Positions 45,844-56,457 of a DNA stretch of 64,000 nt are shown here, piece by piece. Each line of letters opens with the position of its first letter. Position 1 is the first letter of the stretch. The position numbers and the translations under genes are program-made. The DNA lies in contig NC_065919.1 of the NCBI RefSeq assembly GCF_024586455.1, positions 12,998,368 through 13,062,367 on the forward strand, given 5' to 3'. Source of the stretch: Bactrocera neohumeralis. Lineage: Eukaryota > Arthropoda > Insecta > Diptera > Tephritidae. The notes under the pieces are model-generated. The model was not told where the DNA came from. It saw only the letters and a list, made by a program, of their open reading frames with translations, and ran no database searches.

Positions 45844-47098
45844 TGTATGTTTTGATTTTTTTTACCAATGTATCGGATATGAGGTAAGACAATATGGAAT
45901 TACCAGAAACCAGTCCAGTATTGAGGGGAAAGCTGGACTAGTGTTTTTAGTACTTGGATAGGCAGTTTACAGGAATTTTCATTGACAGGAGTGCATAGAG
46001 TAAAATATAAAGGTAAAACAGTTCTGTGACAAAATTAAGAAGATGCTTTGTTCCAAATATGTGGTTGTTTTAAATTTTGTGTCCAAGAAGTTTTCAGTGA
46101 AGTAATCAGTTGAAACGTGTGTAACTTCGTTTGTAGTTTTGGTTTTAAAAAAATGCGCTAATTATAGGCACGCTATATTATAAAATTAAAATTTATATTA
46201 AATTAAAATAATAATAATAGTAGATAGATTAATGGGAGGGAGCTTTAGGAAATAAACTATATTATTCCTTGTGTATTTTTTTTATTTGGCCACTTACTTC
46301 ACTAATATTTCTCAAAATGCTCACCACAATAATATTTTTTTATTAAAAATGTGTTTACTACAAGTTATTACATTCTTCACAGAGAACTAAATTGTTTTCT
46401 ATTGTACTGTCAAAATATAGTTCAGATAATTAGTTATCTTGATATCAATATAATCCACAAAAGGTTGCCAGATTTTGAATGGCTCATATCTAAATAAACG
46501 CGGTGGCCACATTGAGGGTTGAAAAATTCGATTTTGACAGCACGTTAAGAATTAATTTTGCTTAAAAATTTATTTACTCACGATGTTTAGTTCTTGAACA
46601 AAAAGGTATTATTAATAAATTAATTCGTTTTAAAATTTATTTCCTTCGTACTAATTTTACAATTTAAGGGAGCCTTTGGCGTAAAGTTGATACTTTATTT
46701 AGGGATGCCGCGTCGGTGTAACGCGTAGCTCAACGCTTTTGAGTATGCGAGTAAGATATGTATATCATATGCACTAAATATTTATATAACTTGCGAAATT
46801 TTAACATATGTATTTACACCGTTAAAAAAAAGGGATTAGCATATATGAATACCCATATATCCTATTTAAAATAATTACACAGAAATAAGTTTAACAGGTT
46901 CTTGTTATTCAAGATAAAGTCGAGAACGTTTATTATTATATATATTATCTATATAAAGTAGGGTTACATAATTAAAATTTAAATTTTTAAGGGACAGTTA
47001 ACACCTACTATTTTTTATGGTTATTTTGTATTTTGGAGCACTAAACTATATACATACATATTTTTTATCTTTACCAGTCTATACAATTAGTCCAGCTT
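45844..47098. other. Intergenic region between Taf12 and Ho
   Basis: Contains the putative Taf12 promoter immediately upstream of 45843 and the Ho 3' UTR at the right end. In between is AT-rich DNA without recognised features. Confidence 0.5.
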
Positions 47099-48024
47099 CT
47101 AACGTTTAGCTAGTTTTAAAGCGAAATATACACCCATCACAAAAACTAAAACCATTGCTAATTTTCGTAAATTTGCACGGTTAACACCCTTTATAGAACG
47201 AACAACATCGCCGTTGTAAATAAAAACATTACGGCTCTCTTCTATAAATTCGGCACGTAGGTCGGCATTAAAATTTCCATAATTATCATTGAGTACTTGT
47301 CGTAATTTATCCTTCAAAACTGAAATTTTCTCTGGAAAATATGTTGCAGCACATCCCTCTGGGCAAATGGTAACTTGGCTAGGCATTGGACGGTTCTCTA
47401 AATCGTCAACTTCCGGGTTTGAATTAGGTAATTTCACTTCTTCCTGTTCCTCCTCAGCTTGTTTACCAAACCAAAGTTTTCTCTTAATCATTCGTTTCTT
47501 TTGTAGTAATTGACCGCCAGACATTAAAGCCATATACATTTGATAAGCGTACGCAAACAAGAGTAATTTATTTTTTGCATTGACTTCTTCTAAATGATCG
47601 ATATATTTTTTAACACTCTCCCTTGGTTCGTAATTATCTTTCCAATTTTTGCCAAGGAAATACGCCAAATCTTGCTCAAAAGCTGATTTGCGATGAAGTT
47701 CTTTGGGAAGTAAGTTTTCAGGAAGATTTTCCTCCAAGAATTTATAAACTTCATAAAATGCTAATAAACCATCAAACCAAACAGCATCGTCCGATAGCGC
47801 TGAAACAAAACATTTTATAACAAAGGCTACTTCATCCTATGAGACTTACCTAAAGCAAATTTTGCATTCACGAGCACATCACTAATTTTATGCACGTCTT
47901 TCGTGGCTTTACGCAATTCCTTCGTAAAAGTCATATCTACAACAGGCTTTGTAGCAACATCGGCATTTGTTTCATCTGGTGTTAGTTTTTGTTCTGAAGA
48001 AACTGTTTGCGACGCAGATTCCAT
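47099..48024 (-). CDS. Ho: Heme oxygenase
   Basis: Exons 48024-47850 and 47799-47099 (50-bp intron, phase 1) encode 291 aa. ELRKATKDVHKISDVLVNAK supplies the proximal heme-ligand His (His45). The helical core continues to the distal helix YMALMSGGQLLQKK (about 147-160), and a C-terminal hydrophobic anchor (LAMVLVFVMGVYFAL) is followed by KLAKR. The enzyme opens heme to biliverdin, CO and iron on the cytosolic face of the ER. The Gly/Asp pair before SGGQ in mammalian HO (GDLSGG) is replaced by ALMSGG. This fits the known divergence of insect heme oxygenases from the regiospecific mammalian ones. The length matches Drosophila Ho (CG14716). Confidence 0.93.
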
Positions 48025-49024
48025 AATTATTTGATTGCGCGATTTGCTTTTGATAACACACTTCTAACGTAATCTTATACAGTCGTTTTTGAAAAACAAG
48101 CAAATTTTATTGAAATTATTTTCTCCAAAAATTAATTGATAGATAGGAAGAACAGGAATAAACACTATTAATCAAAATACTTCACCATCTGTATTTTACT
48201 GTGTTTTATAAGCACTTTGCAAGTGTTGCCGGGATAATTAAATTTACTTACACAAATAATATTGCCAGTCATGTAAATGTTAAATTGTTTCATTTTAACA
48301 ATAATAGTAGTTTTGATAATAAAAAAAAGGAAGATTAACGTTATTAAAAATCTCAAAAATAAATTATCTTACTCTTAATATGCAGTGGCACATCATATTA
48401 AGAAATTAATTTATCAAGTTTTATTATATGAAGGTTCCGGATACTTTACAACACCATGTATTGGCAACGCTGTTGGTGAATCTTTTCTAGGGTGAATAAC
48501 CGGCAACTTACAATATTTGTTGACATATTATTTTCATAAATGCGCCAACATAGATAGTATTGGACATATACGTATAAAATTAGTTATAAATATTTAGTAA
48601 CGTTTTTGAAAAGACGCTAAATAAAATGATGCAAAATAATGCACTCTTTAACTTGTCGCGGAAAAGGAAATTTCAACTTGTTGTTGCCTTAAGTTTGATT
48701 TCAAAGTTTCCCCTTCCTTTTCAGGAAATAATATAAAGGTATTGTTTAATATTATGCTCATTACTTTGCATTTGTTTTTAAATTATTTCTAACCAAAGGT
48801 GGCTGACTACGAAATACTGCAATTAGTGTACATAACAAGAAAGATACGTTTTGAACATTATTATTATTCTCAAATCAAAAGATACTCGTTTTTTTTTTGT
48901 TCCATAGCTCTGTTAGCTTATATGTATATTGTTAACAAATTAGAAAAACACACTTAATTTTTATTCATTATCAATTATTATTGCTATCAAACTTAAAATA
49001 TAAATTTTTAATTAACTGTAAGGA
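48025..49024. other. Intergenic region between Ho and Dhfr
   Basis: AT-rich. The right half includes the Dhfr 3' UTR. No element recognised. Confidence 0.5.
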
Positions 49025-49662
49025 TTACTTTTGGTAAATTTTGTATTCATATTGCACACCATTTTCCTCCTGTACACCTAATGGCGTCTCCGGATCCGGT
49101 CCTATTTCTTTGAAACTATTTGGTATGTTAGGGAAAAATATATCACAGTTAAACTTTTGTTTAATGTTTGTTATATAGAGACGATGACAGCGCGGTGAAG
49201 ACATAGCTTCTCTGTAAACCCCACTTCCGCCAACTATCCAAACATTTTCAATTCGTTCTCGCAAATCTCTTTGTTCCAATCGTTTCATTGCTGACTCTAG
49301 ATTAGGAAATAAAAGCACATTTGTTGGCAGATCGGTTGGCGATAAAGTTGTACTTAAAACAACATTAAAGCGGTCTGCAAGCGGTCGTTCGTGTTCGGGT
49401 ATACTTAAATAAGTAAGCCGTCCCATTATAACAACATTATGCTTTGTGATATCACATCGTCGTTTTGTTGTTTGTGTAAAATATTCATATTCCGACCTTG
49501 AATGTATAAAACAAAGTACATGAAACTTGTTAATAATTGCTTTTAAATATATAATAGAAAAGAAATATATGCACATACACACTTTAAACTCCATGGCAAA
49601 TCACCGTTTAAACCTATACCTGAGTTCTCGCAAACAGCGGCGATCAAATTAAAATTCAACAT
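49025..49662 (-). CDS. Dhfr: Dihydrofolate reductase
   Basis: Exons 49662-49583 and 49496-49025 (86-bp intron, phase 2, GTGTGT donor) join to 183 aa, the usual length. The N-terminus FNLIAAVCENSGIGLNGDLPW carries the substrate-loop signature, and SEYEYF has the acidic residue that protonates dihydrofolate. VVIMGRLTYLSIPEHERPL and VWIVGGSGVYREAM form the NADPH-binding part. The first exon is only 27 codons; without it the longest frame begins in intronic sequence. The enzyme reduces dihydrofolate to tetrahydrofolate with NADPH in the cytosol, for thymidylate and purine synthesis. The usual K in MGRKT is L here. Confidence 0.94.
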
Positions 49663-50658
49663 TTCAATTAAAATTTGTATTTTCCTGATGTTATACTTAT
49701 AAAGCAGTTAAATATTGCTTTAGTAATAAAGTGATTTTGCGAACTAATCACTTGTAACAACCGTTCACTTCAAGTTCCTGCTGACGAATAAGCTTAGCTT
49801 TTGATATTTTAGAAATAAATAATACACGATAAGTCATTCTAAAAAACATGTTTTAGAATTCATGGCCAGTTAGAACAACAATTGCAAACTATGTGAGAAC
49901 CCCAGCAGGAAATTCAAATTTTACTATAAATACATATAGCTTGGCGAAATTGGCTATAATAAATTTTTGTAAATAGTTTACTTTGGGGGAAAGTAGGGTT
50001 AATCGTGCGAAACAAGGTTTTTTCGACAGCAATCCATCTGGAGCGTTTCGAAAAAAATCTCGATGGATTTTGAAATAAAAAAATAAAAATTATAAAAATA
50101 TAATCGCTTTCCCTACTACCTCCTACTTTAAAAACCGTTATTTTAATCCTGTAATGTCAAACATTTGTATGTAATACATTCATATCTGTATGTATAAAAT
50201 TAATTTACAAGAATTTTTAGTTAATTCATTTAACTTCATGAAAAGTGGATACTGATTACGTGGCAAATTTTAAACAATAATAATGTATATTTTTTATTAT
50301 TATTCCTACTTTGTATGTATTTATCGCTTTCAAGTCTCAAAAGTTAAAAAATATTGAAATTTTAAATTTCTAATTCTCATTTTGACAAAAGTTGTAAGAA
50401 AATGGAACAAACTATATTTACATAATATCCGGAACAAAACATATTAACATTTAGCAACTAAATTTCGCGTACACTTTTGTTGTTGGCGACTAATCCATCA
50501 CAACGCTGCTGTAAGCTCTTTCATTAAACTAAATGCAAGTTAGAGGATTTTATTCAACTATTCAGTCATTCTTAAATAATAAATATATTTCTATTCTTTG
50601 AATTATTGCGGTTATGATAACAAAAGGTGCATAACTCAAAATTGCTTACCCATCGAAA
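49663..50658. other. Intergenic region between Dhfr and the orphan ORF
   Basis: Divergent upstream regions of Dhfr (minus) and the ORF at 50659 (plus). Holds the left copy of a 26-bp inverted repeat at 49992-50017. No other feature recognised. Confidence 0.45.
49992..50017 (+). repeat. Inverted repeat, left copy (26 bp)
   Basis: AGTAGGGTTAAT followed by six variable bases and AAACAAGG. It matches the complement of 52032-52057 at 21 of 26 positions. The two copies face each other across about 2 kb that contains the unrecognised ORF. Confidence 0.55.
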
Positions 50659-51222
50659 ATGTGTTCTAAACGGTGCAAACATTCCTTTAAAGATCGATTA
50701 CCCACTTGTGGCATAGAGCGCAAAGCACACGAATGTCCAATACCATTACCTGCGTGCATATTACAGAAAGATGACGCTGTTGACTGTGATAAGTGCAGGC
50801 CACCGAATGGTGCACATCAGCATATATGCTTGTGCAAACCAGATCAGCCAGGGTCAAAACATTCAAGTCAACATGAAACGTCGACTATATCAGAATCTCA
50901 GTCGCCACAACAACAAAGTAGCGTAGAATTTCAGCAATCAACTGAAAATACGAATAATGAGCCTCTTAACGGAACTAGCAGTCGTGAAAATACAAACAAT
51001 CCGCTGTCTACTATAAGTTATAACAAGCAAGAGAAGATTTCTCCAGCACATATAAGATACATGGACGAATGGGAGGCAATGGGCGTTATGTTGGCAACAA
51101 ATGGTCGTGTTTGGGGGTTAGAAGATAAGGGATTTGCACGACAATACAAGGCGGCCTTAAGCGCGGTAAATACTAAATTTGAAGAGGAAGCTGCCAATAT
51201 GGCTGGACGTTCAACTTATTAA
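50659..51222 (+). CDS. Unrecognised Cys-rich protein, 187 aa, single exon
   Basis: An uninterrupted frame of 187 codons, much longer than expected by chance in this AT-rich DNA. The first 60 residues hold nine Cys (2, 6, 17, 26, 33, 43, 46, 56, 58) with paired spacing such as CDKC and CLC. This would suit metal binding or disulphides, but no signal peptide is present. Residues about 65-120 are Ser/Gln/Asn-rich and probably disordered. The C-terminal 60 residues (HIRYMDEWEAMGVMLATNGR, LEDKGFARQYKAALSAVN) look like a compact, helical, conserved module. I do not recognise the family. It lies between Dhfr and slx1 and is convergent with slx1. It is flanked at distance by the 26-bp inverted repeats. 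Confidence 0.7.
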   Translation: MCSKRCKHSFKDRLPTCGIERKAHECPIPLPACILQKDDAVDCDKCRPPNGAHQHICLCKPDQPGSKHSSQHETSTISESQSPQQQSSVEFQQSTENTNNEPLNGTSSRENTNNPLSTISYNKQEKISPAHIRYMDEWEAMGVMLATNGRVWGLEDKGFARQYKAALSAVNTKFEEEAANMAGRSTY

Positions 51223-52248
51223 TGTCAATTATAGTAATATTATATCGTGAACTTAAGAGATTCGATATATTATTGCTTGTGCTTCGATGAATATTAGAAA
51301 TTTACGATAATCGCATAATTTACCTGATAAAGTAAATATTAATATAGCCAATATTTAGTAATCCTTTGGAATCTACCATTTAAAGTATAAAAAAATATAA
51401 AAATAGCAAAACTTGGAGCTGATTTGGAGGATAATTTTAAATTTGGCTGAAAAACTCCCGTTTGAAATAAAACTTTATTGTAGGAGAATGCAGTTATAAT
51501 TTTTTGGAAGAAAATCACAATAAAAGCAAGGCTAAGAACCCACAATACATAAAATATTGATTTACGGGGGAAATAAGAATTTCAATTTGTTTCGATTTTT
51601 TTTACTGAATATTTATGATTCCATTAAGATATCCAAAGTAACGAGCCCCTCATAGCTTCAAAACTACTGCACTGATCGTTTTGAAGTTTTGAAGACTCTT
51701 TTTATACGTAATACGCTACGAGGTAAGGCTGGAGAGTTTTTTTTTCAAACCTGTTAATATTTTTTTATTACACATTACAATAACTAATTAACCGATTTTT
51801 TTTCTTCAAAGGGTTCTCAGAAAGTAAAAAAATAGAAATTTAAAAAAAACAGTTTAGCGTTACTTGGAAAAAGCGATTATCTAACGATATAATTTAGAGA
51901 TCTTATTGTCGTATGTTTTGATATTTCTCCATGACAATTTTACAGAATATTCTTCAAATATTGTACTATAATGTGCCATTACTTTTTAGAAATAATTTTA
52001 ACTGTTTCATAAAAATAATCATATAAATGTGCCTTGTTTAGACGAATTAACCCTACTCTATATTTTTGTGTATATATTTATAACTTTATATGAGTACATA
52101 TAAAGTAGATATATGTATGTGTATGTAAATATAAATTTATGGTTAATTCAGTCTTTTCGAGGCTAAATAATGGTGTGATTGAAATAAAAATGTACGTGTT
52201 TTGAAATTTAAAAAACATCGCTTTATTTTCCATTCAATTAAAAATTCA
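51223..52248. other. Intergenic region between orphan ORF and slx1
   Basis: 3' flanks of two convergent genes. AT-rich. A block near 51645-51720 weakly resembles the 8706 foldback family. The right inverted-repeat copy is at 52032-52057. Confidence 0.4.
52032..52057 (-). repeat. Inverted repeat, right copy (26 bp)
   Basis: CCTTGTTTAGACGAATTAACCC and the following TACT form the complement of the 49992-50017 sequence, with 21 of 26 bases matching ungapped. See the left copy. Confidence 0.55.
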
Positions 52249-53365
52249 TCAGTCGCTCAATTCATATATTTCATCTTGATCGCCACTTATATTTTGTATA
52301 TTTGCTCCCTCAAGAACGGGAGTTTCCATAAAATCAAACTTATCGAATTCAGTATTTTTTTTAGATTCAGCACTTTCACTCTCACTATCAGATTTACTTA
52401 CACTAATATCACTATCATCATCATATTCATCGTCCTCTTCAATATGTTCCACACCACTTTGTTGAATCTTACGCTTACGCTGTAGTAAAGCGACCCAAGT
52501 AAATTTCTCCTCGCACAACGGACATTCACCCGCAATAGGTATGTAATGTCCACGATTGTTTTCATCGGAAGATAATATATAATTGGCTAAGCAAATAATG
52601 TGACAAGTGAGCTTGCATAATGAATTAATGCATCCAATACGGGAACGGTCAGGGTCCTCAATGCGATGCATACACAAGTGGCATTCGGTTGCCCAAATAG
52701 CCTTTGGTGGTTCCTCGCCATTTTTAGGTCGGGTGGCTTGAGATTTTGGTAGTTGAACGTGGCCGCTTACAATTTCCATATGAAGCGGTGGTTTAAGCTA
52801 GTAAAGAAAATTATTATTATTTTTTATTTTCACTCGTTATGCTATATAATTGAAATAAAATTGTGTGCGTACTTACTATGAAATCACATTCGTATTCTCT
52901 TTCTAACCAACGAATTGTGAGTGGTAATCGATTCCATGGGCCCACATTTAACATACGGCTCAATATTCGAAAATTGTACTGGAAATGACTTTCTTTTGGA
53001 TATTTACGTCGCAACTCCGAATATTGTTTAAGCCGTGTAGAAAGTGCCGGTTGCTGCCACGCCCACTCAAACTGTAAATGATTGTAGCATCGGTTTTTTT
53101 TATTAATATTTATATGGTTAAATTTGACATTAATATTCACCTGCAATGCTGAAATATTATTTGGAAAACCATGTACTATCATAACCATGCGCCAGGGTCC
53201 TTTGTTACTGGTGCGTTTGGCACCACCAAAATCTTTACCACGATTATGCTGGTTTATACGGCGTTTGGGGTTTACGGTGAAACCAATATAGCAGCGTCCA
53301 TTGTAGCGTTTTTCAGCACTTTGACTGCAAAGCAAATACACCCCATAGAAAAACGAGTTACTCAT
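52249..53365 (-). CDS. slx1: Structure-specific endonuclease subunit SLX1
   Basis: Three exons, 53365-53141, 53071-52877 and 52797-52249, all phase 0, give 322 aa. The N-terminal GIY-YIG nuclease domain shows FYGVYLLCS and GRCYIGFTVNPKRRINQHNR, with the catalytic Tyr and Arg. The C-terminal RING/PHD-like zinc domain starts at CHLCMHRIED (Cys179, Cys182) and ends near CPLCEEKFTW. An acidic Ser/Asp/Glu tail follows. SLX1 with its scaffold SLX4 (Drosophila MUS312) cuts Holliday junctions and branched DNA during repair in the nucleus. Intron 1 (69 bp) is in frame without a stop, so its retention would add 23 residues. Same strand as MED31, about 250 bp apart. Confidence 0.94.
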
Positions 53366-53615
53366 GCTGAATAACTAAAATAAAAAAAAAAATAAAAAAG
53401 GGCCGATCTAAAACAATAGTAAACATTCTCGACATTAAATTTCTTTCGTTCTTTTTTCGTTTCAAAGTTATTAGGTACAAAAAAGTATGGGATACAATAA
53501 AACAATCACACGTAAATGTTTTAGATAGTAAAGCTTTCTATATTATTTAAAGTTTACAATGACTAAATAAATTACTAACTAATGAGAGGAAAACTATGGA
53601 AATCTAGAAGCGATT

Positions 53616-54556
53616 TCAGTTATTACTATTAGCGGCGGTATTATTTCCATTTGGTATGCCCATTACTGCATTGCCAACACTTTGCTGTTGTTGTGCTTGC
53701 TGGGGTGGCTGCTGTTGTTGTTGTGGGAGTTGCGCATTATTCACCAAGCCATTTTGTAAGCCTGCATGCGCGTTACCAGCTCCCTGCTGCTGTTGCCCCG
53801 CTTGTTGCTGTTGCTGATTCTGTTGATTTTGCTGCGCATTTTGCTGCTGTGCATCCATTGCAGCCAAATCGGCAGCATTCATTTGCCCGATACCATTGAC
53901 ACTATTAAACATTTTAATACGCTTACGAGTATAATGTTGCCACTGCAATATAGCTTGATCATCGATGAATTTGCAACATTGCGAATTGACAATCTCACGG
54001 CGAAAGTGTTCGTATTGCAATAGATCAAGAAAATACAAACACATCGGGTACATTAGATATTTGGCATACTCGGGTTCTTTCCAATACTGCAGGTATTTAA
54101 GATAATTGATAAATGCTTGATCCTTAAAGTAACCTCGTTGAGCTAAAACTACAAGCGAAATTTTATTGTTATTAATGTCTTCATCAGAATGAAATGCATT
54201 TACTTACAGTTTAAATAATTGGGATTAGCCAGGCACTGTACGAATTCAAGTTCAACTTGCCATCGTAATTTTTGTTGATCCTCTGATTCAATAGCCGCTA
54301 AAAGGGTTAAGAAAAATTAATATTTTTTTACAATCATTTTCGGAAACTTTCAATAAAATATATATATGTATATAGTGTAGATATGAGGGTTAAGATGTTA
54401 TTCCAAAAGTTATTGTGTTGACATTTTTCGATTTACTAATTGTCAAATCAATGCGAATCTCAAAATATGTATGTTTTTGTTAAAATTATTAATTTTTATA
54501 TGTAATAAAAAATTAGCAATTTACTTACTCTTACCCTTTCCATACATCTTGGCCAT
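53616..54556 (-). CDS. MED31: Mediator complex subunit 31
   Basis: Exons 54556-54529 (9 codons plus one base, MAKMYGKGK), 54297-54208 and 54148-53616 join to 216 aa. The donor AGTAAGT was chosen over an upstream GTAAGA because it restores the conserved MAKMYGKGKTAIES start. The Soh1/MED31 domain spans about residues 12-115, with WQVELEFVQCLANPNYLNFL, QRGYFKDQAFINYLKYLQYW and YEHFRREIVNSQCCKFIDDQ. A Gln/Asn-rich tail (about 130-216) follows, as in flies. MED31 binds MED7 in the Mediator middle module, which links activators to RNA polymerase II. Confidence 0.95.
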
Positions 54557-55520
54557 GGTGCATGGAAGGGCTCGGTTCTGTTTCTTAATGGTGTTGTTTC
54601 TAAATGTCAACTGTAGAAGCGCCTTTATTAAGACGCAAACATAAAGTAACCTTGACCGGAAAGTTATATTTGGTTGTGGCGTTGGTGGAAGTTGTAGTAG
54701 CAGTTGTTATATTTGGGTGGTGGTGGTGTTGGAGAATGGTGACAAGTGATAATTGTTGTGGTACTGTTGGGCGTAGGTGTGTGAACGTGGCGATGAAAAT
54801 GCGATAGTAATGTTGGTTGGTCGGGTGTAATGTTCTCGAACACAAATCTATTTATATCAAGTTTTTGAGCTGTATTTTCCTAAAAGTGTATATCTCCTAC
54901 TCGACTAACTGCACGCACAATTAACGCATATACAAGTGTATTATGTGGAAAACAAATTAAACATATATATATACAATAAATAATTTAAATTCAAAGGTTT
55001 TAGACCGATATTGCTTTAGCTAGACTTAACCCAAGCAGGGGTCATTACATACTTATAACGCGTTAGCCAATGTAATAGTATTATATTTACACTCACTCTG
55101 AAGAGTTATGAAAATTGGGTAATATCAATAAAATCAATTCAAACATTAACTCTTACAGTAAAAGGTATAAGATAAATACAGGAAATGTAAATGAAAAGCA
55201 CAGAATTGGCGGCGAGATACAAAGTAACTCTCGCCATTTATATGAAACAACTACTAATTTATCAAATTATCCACAAAATTACACTTTGAATTTTTAATTT
55301 TACAAACCGTATGCGTTCATTGCCCAAATGCAGCAAAATTGTTTTAAAATTCCTTCCCTCCTCAATATACAATTAAATATTTTTCGACGGAATGTAAAAA
55401 AATTGTAGAACTGCCGAAAACTAATATCAACAGGAAAAAACTAAAGTTTTGTCAGAGGTAATTTTGGAAGTTGCCAGATTGCATTTTAAATCTACATGTC
55501 TTAAACATGAAGAGGGCTTA

Positions 55521-55995
55521 TAGCCCTGACAGACGAGCAAAATTAATGCGCCTTAAGCAACACTAATGCGCATTGAAATTTTATGGTGACAGACGGCAGA
55601 CTTGTGCATGTAGACAGCTGATAGTGAAATTTGTTCATTTAATAAAAAAAATAGTGAAATAAAAGTGTGCGAAAAAATTAAGAATATTGGAAATGTGGAT
55701 AGCAAACTGTGCGTTGTTTATTTTCTGCCATCTAAAAATATTAAAATTTGTTTTGGTTAATATACTTGCACATAATTTAATTAGCAATATAAAAACTGTT
55801 TACCTCTGAAGCTGTAAACGCAAACAAGGCGGCAGATTTCAAGCGACATCTGTCAAAAAATAACAAAAATCGGCCATTTTTGAGCAGTGTTGCCAACTTA
55901 AATTTGGTAAATTCAGCTAAATGCACGGAATTCTTGTGCATTAAATGTAAACTAAGCCCGCTAATGCATATTATCGCTGTCGTCTGTCAGAGCTA
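55521..55995. mobile_element. 475-bp MITE with TTA target duplication
   Basis: The left end TAGCCCTGACAGACGAGC and the complement of the right end, TAGCTCTGACAGACGACAGC, form inverted repeats. TTA flanks both sides (55518-55520 and 55996-55998). Three-base TWA duplications are typical of the PIF/Harbinger superfamily, so that is the likely parent. The inner sequence repeats AATGCGC and GACAGACG but encodes no transposase. It ends about 460 bp upstream of the DCAF12-like start codon and could influence that promoter. Confidence 0.7.
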
Positions 55996-56365
55996 TTACA
56001 GAGTTTCGAAAAAAATTAAATTTGCTAAACAATATCTGAACCAAATTCAATATTTTGTAAACTAGTTTAGTTATGTGATAAAAACAATGAACAATAAAAT
56101 TTTTGTAGAGCAGGAATAAAAATAATATCACGCCGTGTAAAATTTATGAATTTGAACCAGTTTACAAGACTGTAAGCGTGGCATTATGTCAAACTTTTTC
56201 AATTACATTACCCTTTATCGTTTTCATTACACACTGACATTCGTTTTTCATTGTCGCAGAGAAAAAGTATCATACAGAGATTTTTACAGCGACCGTGGTA
56301 AACAAAAAATATATTTTTTATTTCGAAAACTTTAATGTGTTTCCGTTGTTTGAGTGTTAAAAAAA

Positions 56366-56375
56366 GTATATATAG
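56366..56375 (+). promoter_or_regulatory. TATA-like box upstream of the DCAF12-like gene
   Basis: GTATATATAG lies 83-92 bp before the ATG, at a sensible distance for a transcription start near 56395-56405. In AT-rich DNA such strings are common, so support is modest. Confidence 0.3.
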
Positions 56376-56457
56376 ATAGCGCTCAAGCACTATTTCTGTC
56401 TGCTGCTACCAGAAGGGTTCAAAAGTCATACGGTGTGGTATAGTAACGACAGCAAAA

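Larger units (their letters stand above)
54557..56457. other. Intergenic region between MED31 and the DCAF12-like gene
   Basis: Divergent upstream regions of the two genes. A GGTGG/CCACC-rich low-complexity patch lies near 54690-54745. The MITE at 55521-55995 and a TATA-like box at 56366 are annotated separately. No further gene. Confidence 0.5.

Noticed and set aside
49025..49594. Longest Dhfr frame taken as the whole gene, starting at 49594
   Set aside because: Its first 30 residues are translated intron. A conserved first exon at 49662-49583 with matching phase restores the true N-terminus.
54529..54556. MED31 donor at GTAAGA six bases earlier
   Set aside because: It would give MAKMYGKA and lose the conserved GKT. 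The AGTAAGT donor reproduces the known N-terminus.
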